Made by a program: the position numbers and the translations under genes | Assembly: GCA_043228905.1 (NCBI GenBank) | Contig: JBHGNT010000003.1 | Coordinates: 24,614,001-24,678,000 of the forward strand | Direction: 5' to 3' | Length of the DNA: 64,000 nt | Source of the DNA: Azolla caroliniana | Lineage: Eukaryota; Polypodiophyta | Shown here: positions 1 through 9,569 of the stretch, in pieces | How the letters are laid out: the number at the start of each line of letters is the position of its first letter | Numbering within the stretch: the first letter of the stretch is position 1 | The notes under the pieces: generated by a model | What the model saw: the letters and a program-made list of their open reading frames with translations, nothing else | Told to the model about the DNA's origin: nothing | Databases searched by the model: none

Positions 1-1849
1 TAGAAGTGACTATTTTAGGACTACCCCACTTCTACAAAAATTCGAGGTTGATGATGCTTAATTCCCAATCCTGTGTCTATTATCACAAGCACATGAATTG
101 TGCCATTCACTATTACTAGGAAAGTGAAGCGAATGCGACTGCTGTCAATTTGATGTCCTTGATTGGGTCCATTGTTTGCAATGCAATTACTATGAGGTTC
201 CAAACAATAGTTTTTCTTCTCCATGCAAGATTTTGAATGATCATAGAAAATAGTATATATGCATCTATCTATCATGGCCACATACAAAAGCAAATATGGT
301 ATAAACCAACCTTTACATCGAAGTTCTATCATGTAATGATGTGTCTTCTAGGTTTTCAACGAGTCACCATTTGTCGCATATTACCGTATGCTCATGTTGG
401 GAAATTTTGATGAGGTTAATTGATTGTGCCCAATGAAAAAGGCAACGCCTCTCCATTGCCATCATCGTTTGGGAATTGTTAATCGATTAGAATATCACAT
501 TTCAATTTGCTTGTACTTCATCAACCATGAAGTTGTGAATTTTTGTTTGACAAACAAAAATTACTTTATTGATGGTTGCGTAAGAAAGTGGCAACTACAA
601 TTGCTCATAATGTTTCCTATGGAGTACAATTGTAAGCATGTTCATGTATTATTTATTCGTTCGATGGGACATAAATGTATGCATACACACTTATATTTGA
701 TGAAATTACAACGTTATACGCAATGAGCATACACATGCAATGAATGTATAAATACATACTTATATAATTATGAACGTAACTATATGTACTAGGATCATAC
801 AAACAATTATTTGATGTGTGTGATTGAATTGGACCCATGACCTAATTGTATGTGCTCTTATATGTTATGTTTAAACTATTCTATCTTATTCTAACTCGAA
901 AGCCATTGAACCAATCGTTTGAGAGACATACCAAAATGTGTTTTTTAATATAAAAAATATACTACAAATAAAGTTCGCAAGTTGTCACATGCACTTTGCC
1001 TAATTGAGAGCTAAAGGGATACATACATCAAAATTTTAAACGACGACGGTTTGTTTTGAAACTAGAGATGTACAAGCTAGCACATTTGATTGAAGATATG
1101 TTACGTTGACTTCAAAAAAATTGCTTTCACAAAATAACATTTGTATTGTGACACCAAAACTTGTTGAGCAATAAAACACACTAACATTTCGATGAAGTAA
1201 ATGAATGATCAATGGTGTTAATCTATATGAGCTAAAGAGGAGCACGGTAGATATATAATATGGTCAAAAGTTGGTCTTGATTACGACTAGGGCAATGGCC
1301 AAACGATTCTCATATAATATGTTGGTAGAGACATAATGGAAATCAAATAAAGAGTAAATACTTGGATGAATCAGGATTAATATACACATGTGGTGACAAG
1401 AATGACCAATGAGAGGAAGGAACTTATATTAAGTAATTAATTAATGGTTAGCATAAAAACTAATTAGGTCGAAACATTTGTGAATGGTTATTATCCTCAA
1501 ACGTTAAAATCAATATCATGTGGTCTCAGGCTCAAACTCTCCATAAACAACATATAGGATTTCATCATACTAAGAAGAAGAGAAAAGTCATGTCATTACA
1601 TGTGGGTCTCAATCCATGTGGGTCTCAATCTTGCGTTTATGGCCATCCGGAATATTCAAGCTTGTAACCATAACATGTGATTTTATTACTTGCTAGCATA
1701 GCATGTGATTACATTGGAAGAACAATAAACATGTGGTCTCAAACAAGATATGGTCACCCTTGGCCATGTGAAGGAGCCAAATGATGGAAACCGATAAACA
1801 TATTATTGTTGTCCTAACTAAGTGTGTGTGCACCATTGAAAGGGGGTGA
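1..1849. other. Intergenic, no gene recognised
   Basis: The reading frames here are short, AT-rich and carry no family signature that I recognise, and no exon chain could be assembled. There are scattered short direct repeats, for example 'catgtgggtctcaatc' twice near 1600-1630. It is probably decayed repeat DNA. Confidence 0.5.
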
Positions 1850-2240
1850 TGTGTGAAATATTCCAATATCGAGTATATGGAGGCGAGTTTTGTAAACCAA
1901 TGCTTGAAACATTGTGTGATTGTGGAAGGTTAAACATTCTATGGTTCAAAGGCCCACATTGGTATAATAACACCAAAAATGAACAGTTGATTCCGTAGAG
2001 GCCAATGGAGCCGGTTGAAATTGTCCCAAGATCTAAGATTCGAGGTCTTTTACAAATATATCAAAGAACAACACCACAATTTGCCATATCGAACGTCTTT
2101 TCAAACAAGTGGAGCTTGAACTCCAACAGAAAATGTGTACATTATACACAAGGATTACATATAGTACACAAACTGGTCGTATCTCAACACAATTTTCTAT
2201 ATAAATGTTTCTCACTCCAACACTCTAACCCCGAGGGAGG
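1850..2240 (+). mobile_element. Possible LTR (3' or solo) of a retrotransposon
   Basis: A purine run (aaagggggtga) that looks like a polypurine tract stands just before a TGTGAAATATT start. Inside is 'ggcccacattggtataata', resembling the 'gtcccacattgg' block common in plant LTRs, and a TATA-like 'ctatataaatg' near 2199-2209. The right end around 2240 is not sharply defined and no target duplication was found. No coding region of an element is readable upstream. The identification rests on these landmarks only. Confidence 0.3.
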
Positions 2241-2246
2241 AGAGAT

Positions 2247-3629
2247 TCAGGTGAATCGCCAAGGTGGTGCGGTGTCGTCGACAATCCACATACAACCCAT
2301 GTAGCCGTTGCGAATCTTCCGGAAGGGCCATAAGAACACGTCGATGATGGAGACACTATGGGCCCGTGGTGCTTGGTGGTGTCGGACGACACTCACGACA
2401 ATGCCGCCAAGAGGCTCTCGTGCGCCGCCTCCTCTCGTACTACTACTACTTTGAAGGTGGTTCTTTTTATGGTGATTGGCACTGCTCCTTAGGTCCATGT
2501 AGTTGGGCGCACCCGAGGGGCCGAATTCGCGCTTCGTGAACGACTCCGTTTCCTCGAGCACTCCCGACAGGAATATCCCCCCTGCTTCCTCCCCGTAGTC
2601 CTTGTCGTACATGTAGTTATGATTCCGCATCGTCTGCTCGATCCGGCGCAGGAACTCCTCGTATGTCTCGGTCCGCTTGTGGTTTGTCGATGATGACGAC
2701 GATGACAATGATGCGGATCGATTGAAACTGGTTAATGCGGATCGATCCGATCCGGTTACTAGTTGACCGGACATTAGGCCTCCATTTGGTTGCTCCATTT
2801 CTTCGCCGCCATCACAAGATATGCCATTCTTGTTATGGGCGTTTATGGTGTGGAGCCCTGCATCTAGTGATCTGCTTCTCTCCATGTTAGGAGTAGGGTT
2901 TGATGGGCGGAAGGCATTGCTCGGTAAGACAGTGGGCGATAGCATGATTCCATGGATTCTGTTTGGATCACCTCCGATTCCTGCCATCGCTCCCGTCCAT
3001 TCCGATTCCTTATCAGAAGCGTCTTCCCCACGGCATCCCACAATGCCCTTCTCTTCCGATTCATCCCAGGTTTTGGGCGCTGATCTGCCCATCGCATCAT
3101 CGCCGCCCTCAGCCGCCGCCGCTGGAGAATCAATCGCGTCCGTTGATTTTGAATTATCTACAGATTCATCATCATCAATAACGTCCGCCGCCTTGGCTGC
3201 TGGAGAATCAATCGCGTCCGTTGATTTTGAATTTTCTACAGATTCATCATCATCAATAACGTCCGCCGCCTTGGCTGCTGGAGAATCAATCGCGTCCGTG
3301 GATTTTGAATTTTCTACAGATTCATCATCATCAATAACGTCCGCCGCCTTGGCTGCTGGAGAGTCAATCCTGGCCGTCGTCGACTGGGAATGATCAGAGA
3401 ATATGATGAATCGATCATCATCGTTATAATAATAACAATAATTATCGTCGTCGTCGTCGTCGTCGATCATTGGAAGAGAGACGATGGTGGGCGACGGATT
3501 ATGAGGAGGAAAGGTGCGATCCTTGACGACTATGGCGTAGTAATCCATGGCGGCGGCGGATCTGTATTGGTCGGAAATTGTGGGCGACAATCCGATGACA
3601 GGATGATGGGAGGAATCATCGCGAGTCAT
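2247..3629 (-). CDS. Uncharacterised 460-residue protein with acidic tandem repeats
   Basis: This is one long open frame without recognisable introns. I do not recognise the family. From the N-terminus: a run of seven aspartates near residue 55-61, then three near-identical 26-residue repeats (roughly residues 88-165) built on IDSPAAKAADVIDDDESV, each encoded by a 78-bp unit. Next come a low-complexity linker, a serine run near residue 310, and a more ordered stretch starting TYEEFLRRIEQTMRNHN. That stretch is faintly reminiscent of plant DUF761-type tails, but this is weak. There is no signal peptide or membrane segment. The first ATG is used as the start; an alternative is the ATG of MDYYAIV about 27 codons later. 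GC content is clearly higher than in the surrounding DNA, and the repeat unit is a multiple of three, both of which favour real coding. The opposite-strand open frame over the same bases is a shadow. The 3' end abuts a possible LTR, so the last residues may not be native. Confidence 0.55.
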   Translation of the reverse strand: MTRDDSSHHPVIGLSPTISDQYRSAAAMDYYAIVVKDRTFPPHNPSPTIVSLPMIDDDDDDDNYCYYYNDDDRFIIFSDHSQSTTARIDSPAAKAADVIDDDESVENSKSTDAIDSPAAKAADVIDDDESVENSKSTDAIDSPAAKAADVIDDDESVDNSKSTDAIDSPAAAAEGGDDAMGRSAPKTWDESEEKGIVGCRGEDASDKESEWTGAMAGIGGDPNRIHGIMLSPTVLPSNAFRPSNPTPNMERSRSLDAGLHTINAHNKNGISCDGGEEMEQPNGGLMSGQLVTGSDRSALTSFNRSASLSSSSSSTNHKRTETYEEFLRRIEQTMRNHNYMYDKDYGEEAGGIFLSGVLEETESFTKREFGPSGAPNYMDLRSSANHHKKNHLQSSSSTRGGGAREPLGGIVVSVVRHHQAPRAHSVSIIDVFLWPFRKIRNGYMGCMWIVDDTAPPWRFT

Positions 3630-3641
3630 GACACGCAGACA

Positions 3642-3681
3642 GGATGGATGGATGGATGGATGGATGGATGGATGGATGGAT
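3642..3681. repeat. (GGAT)n microsatellite
   Basis: About ten copies of GGAT lie just upstream of the start codon of the minus-strand gene, in its probable 5' leader. Short GA runs follow at 3721-3750. Confidence 0.9.
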
Positions 3682-3932
3682 TCAGAGATATGGAGCGATC
3701 AGAGGAATCGATCGTCTGGTAGAGAGAGAGAGAGAACTGAGAGAGAGCATCGCCTTCGATGAATAGTGGCCGTCCATTTTAAAGCAGGTGAATGAATCCG
3801 GCACGCATCGTTTTCTGTAATAAGTCAACGCCGCCCCCGATGAATCCTGGCCGTCCATTTCCAATCGCGGGAGAAGAAAACTGAAGGGTTATAGATGCAC
3901 TCACTTTTTTTGTTATATCATCTTACAAGGAA

Positions 3933-3960
3933 TGTGTGTGTGTGTGTGTGTGTGTGTGTA
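3933..3960. repeat. (GT)n microsatellite
   Basis: An uninterrupted GT dinucleotide run lies immediately next to the left end of the inverted-repeat element at 3965. More GT-rich tracts follow at 4209-4230, 4254-4280 and 4303-4320. Confidence 0.95.
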
Positions 3961-3964
3961 GCGT

Positions 3965-4215
3965 GTTATGTTACTGTAGTATGAACCATACGTACCATAC
4001 GTGCATTCGTATTCGATAATGTTTTCAATCATTCCAGTATGGTAATTTGTAAACACCCTCGAAGTATGGTAAATACCATACTTTTGTATTCATTATTTAT
4101 TATAAGGTAAATTTTTTTAAAAGGTAAGAAAGTTAAGGTAAAAATAATAATATTTGAAAACATACGAATGTTTTTGATAACATACGCGTTCGTTTGCATT
4201 CGTTTACAGCGTGTG
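3965..4215 (+). mobile_element. MITE-like inverted-repeat element, copy 1
   Basis: This roughly 250-bp AT-rich segment has no coding capacity and contains the internal palindrome GTATGGTAAATACCATAC. It recurs in opposite orientation at 12231-12523, with long shared blocks such as 'gtattcattatttattata' and 'cgtttgcattcgt'. The element carries imperfect inverted repeats at its ends based on accatagta / gtatg-type motifs, best seen in copy 2. It is probably a non-autonomous DNA element. Both copies are bordered by simple repeats. Confidence 0.55.
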
Positions 4216-4320
4216 TGTGTGTGTGCAGCGTGTTGTATGTAATATGTATGTTTGTGTGTGTATGTGTATGTGTATGTGTGTTGACCTTCTAATGTAAGTC
4301 CATTGTGTGTGTGTGTGTGT

Positions 4321-5885
4321 GGTGCATACTAATGAAACATTTCTATTTATTTATGCAATCTTCTGTTTATAGAACATGTTTTGTCTTTTCTTTTGTTTAG
4401 GCTTTTCACTAGAAATTGTTTAATATGAGAGCGGACACAACAATTATAGTGATATGTCTCCATCGACAATGATACATGGCTATTGTGTCTCAAATTAAAG
4501 TGCCACTTGGGGTGCTTGAAATAGGTAAAGTTTGTATATATCTTAATAGCCATTGTTAGAATATGTATTCTTAAGAATCAAGATCAACAACTTCTAATGT
4601 TTTAGAGAGTGTTTTTTTCTTTCTTTCTAAAATCATTAAGTTTCATCAAGAGCTTGTATTTTTATTATGACATAAACAAAAATCCCATGATTTACTTGAC
4701 CTTTAAATTAAGAAATTTATTGCCATCTCACCCATCCAATTGCTCATTGTGTGAACTATCTCTCTTTTTTATGCATAGACTTTAAGGTGTGGTGTGAACG
4801 CAAGAAAGGAGGTGGAGGATAGTCAAGATAGAGGAACACACAACCCGCCTGAATCGCAGGAATGACATTTTTATTCGAAAGTTCTATGATATGATTAGCA
4901 TGTTACCTTTTATATCAAGGACCTTTATGCATTTGAAGTTGTTAAAAACTCAAATTTCATACCACACCCAAATAGAAGGGCTTTTCGTCAATTTGCATTT
5001 AACATTGATATACAAGAGACAATATTCAACGATTGTTGTTCCTAGTATGACTTCTGAAACCTATGATTATGATAATGAAATGTGCCAAAAACTTATTTCA
5101 GTGCTTATGTGCTCTCAAGTGGACAAGCGTATGAGTTTGAAAATAGCTTTTTGGGATTTTAGAAGTCAATCATAGTAAGAAGTGGAGAAACCAAGGTGTA
5201 TTTCATCATTTGAAGCTTATTTATTGTGCTGACCAAGGGATCTACTGATGAATTTAGAACCACAAGGTTTTCTATGCACTTACATTAGTGCATGCATCAT
5301 ATCCTTTCTTAAGGTCTTGAGCAATGGAACTTTGACACATTGTGGCTTTGGTAGGTTTTGAAACCTAGAACCTTGGACATCGAAATTCCAAGTGATTTAC
5401 TACCTACAAACAATATATTCATATTTTGTCGTCATATTACTATTGACTTGAAGCGCGCTTATGGTTTCATAATTTAGCCTCAATAACAATTATAGAATCT
5501 TTTTGAATTTCTAGAGGCAAACAAAATATATAATGACTATTTGTGCCCAGTTCCCATATAATGTCAAACCCTTATTATCCACATGAAACGAAATTGAAGA
5601 TTGAATAAAGTATATTTCCTTTTGTCAAATGTTGAAACATTATAAATTAAGTTTTCGTAACACAAACATTGTGGAATATCTCTTTTCATCTACCCACTCT
5701 TTAATGGGTGGTCACATCCATTAGGTGTTCACATGCATAGTAGTATATTATCTTTGTATGTCAACAAGTTCTATGATAAGAAATCCTACTATGATTATAT
5801 TAAGGTCAAACTACAAAATATACCCTGATGTTAGCCAATTGGCAATATTATCAATATACAAAAAGAATAGTTAACAAGTCAAGCC

Positions 5886-5887
<2 letters not shown>
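4321..5887. other. Intergenic, no gene recognised
   Basis: No convincing reading frame, splice chain or repeat family is visible. The longest open frame (near 4891-5175) has no recognisable motif. Confidence 0.5.
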
Positions 5888-5916
<29 letters not shown>

Positions 5917-6084
5917 TATATATATATTATAATATATATATATGCTTATATGATAGAATCAAATATGTTTTTTCCATCTCTATTACACACCCTATGGAGT
6001 CAACAATATAGAAACTCATAAAAAACACGTGTTTGTGGTATGCACAAGATCTAAGGAATGGTTGTTCAATGGGTGTGACCCTAA

Positions 6085-6120
<36 letters not shown>

Positions 6121-6243
6121 CTTTCCATATCTATTACACACCCTATGGAGTCAACAATATAGAAACTCATAAAAAACATGTGTTTGTGGTATGCACAAGA
6201 TCTAGACCTTAGTATTGAAGGAATGGTTGTTCAATGGGTGTGA
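5888..6243. repeat. Tandem duplication of about 130 bp with (TA)n tracts
   Basis: Two copies of a block running from 'tttccat' through 'acaccctatggagtcaac' to 'ggttgttcaatgggtgtga' occur at about 5968-6078 and 6119-6243. Each is preceded by a (TA)n run (5888-5942 and 6091-6118). Copy 2 has about 19 extra bases ('gaccttagtattgaag') that copy 1 lacks. Together they form a (TA)n-plus-block tandem duplication. Confidence 0.8.
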
Positions 6244-6329
6244 GCTAAAGGGAGTATAACTTAAGACACAATGGAAGCATATTGAGGACTATCCACACTC
6301 AAAGTAAGTGTTCTAACATTAGTCTCAAG

Positions 6330-6560
6330 ATGGTTGAGGTTGAGTTAAAACTCTACATCACTAATGGGTCAATCTAACACATAGAGGGCATGATAATTTA
6401 TCACCCCTTCACAATATACAACGTCAAGTACAACCTCACATTCATAGTTATTAGATTAGACAACCAAGTGGCCTACGATTGCCTATTAGGATGACCTTCC
6501 CTTCGTGTAATTCAACTTGTGACGGACTAGGTGAGGGCCATTGACCTATCGAAGATTGAG
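6330..6560 (+). pseudogene. Retrotransposon protease-region relic
   Basis: In one frame, interrupted by at least three stops, this stretch reads like the end of a retroelement aspartic-protease region: the spaced motif YHPFTIYNVKYNLTFIVI, followed by AYDCLLG-x-PSLRVIQ. The latter matches the usual '(D/Y)xLLGRPWL' signature downstream of the protease active site in Ty3/gypsy-type polyproteins. No reverse transcriptase follows. I infer a decayed gypsy-type fragment. Confidence 0.4.
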
Positions 6561-6699
6561 TCAAGGTGTGTGATCTCTACAATATGGTGCCCAATCATCT
6601 ACTGCATCTTTTATTCACAAGGAAACCTTAAGTTGGAGGGGATTTTTTGCAGTGTCAAGATAGGTATCTCTACATGAAAAAGTGAATAAGACTTATCGA

Positions 6700-7904
6700 G
6701 TGCAAGTGTACACTTGGAAGCTACACAAATAGGAAGGTAATTCCCTCATGAATAATCAATCTATGACTACATATTTTGAGGGGGGGGGTTATTGGCATGT
6801 GAAGTGGACAATGATGCAGATTACCTTCAAAATGAAGCATATGGTTGAAATTTGAGGATAAGACTCCAAAATGAGCTATGATTCTACAATGAACAACATG
6901 CATATGTTCATTGTATTGTTGGAACCCAATGCTTTGATGAGAATGGCAAATCTTATTATTGCTTCATCGTATCCATGTCAGGTGTCGAACCTAAAACTTC
7001 CGATGTCAATATATCACAAACACCACTAGGAAGCACACATCCTAGAAACAACCTAGCCCATGTTTGCGAGTGAACATCAACTCCTTTGAATCTCTTGCAA
7101 AATCCATGAGCATAGCACCTTTGTGTTACTTGACACATAAGCTAGTGTCACCACCCTCTCATGTGAGCATTGATTACATTTGGGTTTGTTGCCCTTAGTA
7201 GTATGCAATGACTAACTTGTGGGCATTGATGTCGATGTATATCCAATGTGTAAGGTGATAGGTCACTTGCATGTAAATTGGCGTCATACCAATAAGGTTC
7301 ACGTGGAGGCTTGAGTGATGCTTGTGGGAACCTTGTCATTATCATGCATCGTCAAAGATTTTTGGTGTCACTCAAGCAAGTGTATACGATCGATGAGTAC
7401 AAAATATATGTACTTCTTGACCATGACAATCTTTTAGTCGAAACTCTTAGTATGTGGTGTATTAACCCAAAGTCAATCACCTTTTGAGCTCAGAGCTCAC
7501 CCAAGTCCAAGCATGCACCTTATTTTTTGACATCCTTATACCGGACCAACCTAAGGAAGATGTCACATCACATATTAGACATTGTGATACCCCTAACGAA
7601 GCAATTATCTGAAACACTTCATCATGCACTAGTCCTTTGGTTTCCACTATGTTATGGACCCAAGTTCGTAGTGTAACCGCTAAAAAGAACCCATTTCAAG
7701 CATAGGTGAATATTCATAGTACCATCACCACATGTGCAAAAAGAAACCTCGAGAACATGGCGCATGAAAAAGGTTCTAACTATTACTTAAGGGGGGAATC
7801 AATGAAACTCCTAGTTTTGACTCCTCAAACATGCCCAAATTCTCCCTAAACCCTTTTGCTTCTCGAGTTCTCTCTCATTTTCTCCTTTTCTCTCTTTTTA
7901 TTAT
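6700..7904. other. Intergenic, no gene recognised
   Basis: Only short open frames without recognisable motifs are present. It may be further decay of the retroelement beginning near 6.3 kb, but I cannot show this. Confidence 0.45.
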
Positions 7905-7911
7905 TATTGTA

Positions 7912-7985
7912 AGTACCTTACCCTAGTGGTAAGTTGTTACACACAAGTACTATGTCTTAGGTTTGAAGCCATAGTAATACAAACA
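7912..7985 (+). mobile_element. tRNA-derived SINE head
   Basis: An A-box-like 'taccctagtggtaagttg' (about 7919-7936) is followed about 25 bp later by a B-box-like 'ggtttgaagcc' (7960-7970), the layout of an internal RNA polymerase III promoter. The first 20 or so bases are shared with the SINE head at 60904-60998 on the other strand. No folded functional tRNA is apparent. Confidence 0.5.
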
Positions 7986-8045
7986 CACAAAGACACAATA
8001 GAGGTTAGACATACACTTCATAGATATCTCTTTTTAATTCACTAG

Positions 8046-8125
8046 ATGTTATTGTGGAACGTAGGGGTTGAACCCATAACCTCTTGGTCTCTATTGGGCA
8101 ACCGTACCAACTGAGCTACATCCAT
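8046..8125 (-). mobile_element. tRNA-like sequence, probably a SINE head or tRNA pseudogene
   Basis: Read on the minus strand, it carries a canonical A box (tagctcagttggtac), then about 35 bases later a canonical B box (gggttcaacccc) and 'acgttcca'. The 5' part (ggatggatg) does not pair with the 3' 'acgttcca', so no 7-bp acceptor stem forms. It is therefore more likely a tRNA-derived SINE head or pseudogene than a working tRNA gene. It faces the SINE head at 7912. Confidence 0.5.
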
Positions 8126-8884
8126 CCGTACTTCATTTTCCCTTTCTCTCTTTCATTTTTCCAATCTTTACTCTCTTGTTCTAATACTTTTTCCCACTTG
8201 CTATATTACTTTTCCTATCCAACCTCATTTCCTCTTCCTATTCATCTTTAGCCCTTCTTGCCTTCTCAGTTCCTCATGCATACCTCACCACTCATCATCA
8301 ATAACCTCCTCATTTGCAAGTATGTCACGTTCTAACTGATATGCCCCCATTTTACATCATGATTTTACGTCATCTCTACACACTTACATCCATTGTCTCT
8401 GAATATCAACACATCCACCAATAACTACATAATACAATGCGTAAATAAATAATATGAAATAGACAAGGTGTACATCCCTACCTAATAAATTGTCACATTT
8501 GACACAAAAGACTCATGGTGTGTGTGTATTATTTGATAGAGAACTATGTAAGTCCATATCTGGAATAAGATATCAACATAGTAATAATTGTCATAATAGA
8601 TAATTAACTATAAATGTACGTAATAGGCAATTCCATGCACGTATATATAAAGTAAGGTATTAAAAAATAAAAAAACTCATACGAATCAGGCCAACTTACA
8701 TTGCTTGCCCACAAGCATGGATAATGACAACATGTAGGTGCTTCCAACAATAACGAATGCTACATCCCACCTAAAGGCTTTACTACAATGCCAAACATCC
8801 ATACTACTACTAACACAACACACATTAACCCATTCCCCACACAACCCCTTCCTTTTCCTCACCTCCACATTCATCACTCACAAT

Positions 8885-9060
8885 GCCTTTGGTTGAAGAT
8901 TCATGTAAAAAAGACACATTCAAGGGAAATGTCATTTAGGATGGCTAAATTAACATAGGTAGATGAATTTGTAATCTCCCGACTGCAGGTCGGCCTTTGG
9001 TTGAAGATTCATGTAAAAAAGACACATTCAATGGAAATGTCAATTAGGATGGCTTAAGTG
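8885..9060. repeat. Direct repeat, 108-bp spacing
   Basis: A block of about 60 bp starting 'gcctttggttgaagattcat' occurs at 8885 and again at 8993 with only a few differences. It reflects a local tandem duplication; the copy boundaries include 'aggatggct'. Confidence 0.85.
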
Positions 9061-9412
9061 TGAACCCACCAAGCCCAAGTATCCACATGAGGAACTTAGG
9101 TCATTGAGGGGAGTGAGAAAACTTGTGCACATGACATTGTACCTAATGTCTCAAAGGTTGGCATATGATCTCCACAAAAAATAAACAAAAGAAGCAAAGC
9201 ACACAAAATGAACAAAGACATGAAATGCAACCCCATTCTTCATCGTTCAAAATGGACAAACACGAACCAACATAGACATTCGAGTGGGTTCTTATGTTTC
9301 ATTATTCGACAACAATACTCGCATGGTCATGGACATGGACATGGAGAACACACGAAGGTTGGCATATTGCGATGGACGATGATGAAATGTGTTTCTCTAC
9401 TCATATAAATGT

Positions 9413-9560
9413 GTGTACAAACATACATACATACATACATAGGTACATACACACACACACACACATGCATGCATGCATACATACATACATACATACATAC
9501 ATACGTTCATTTGTTTGTTCGTACGTACGTACATACACAAGTACATACATATGTACATGC
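9413..9560. repeat. Compound (CATA)n/(CA)n/(CATG)n/(GTAC)n microsatellite
   Basis: Long runs of CATA with CA, GCAT and GTAC interruptions directly border the left end of the long-TIR element at 9570. A similar but shorter 'acatacatacacacata' tract borders its right end at 12216-12235. The open frames through it are artefacts of the repeat. Confidence 0.95.
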
Positions 9561-9569
9561 TCGTGTCTA

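Noticed and set aside
2821-3393. 190-codon plus-strand open frame.
   Set aside because: It is antisense to the 460-codon frame and exists because the in-frame 78-bp repeats keep both strands open. Its composition (serine/alanine repeats) mirrors the other strand.
8046-8125. A functional tRNA gene.
   Set aside because: The A and B boxes are good, but the acceptor stem does not pair, so a SINE head or pseudogene is more likely.
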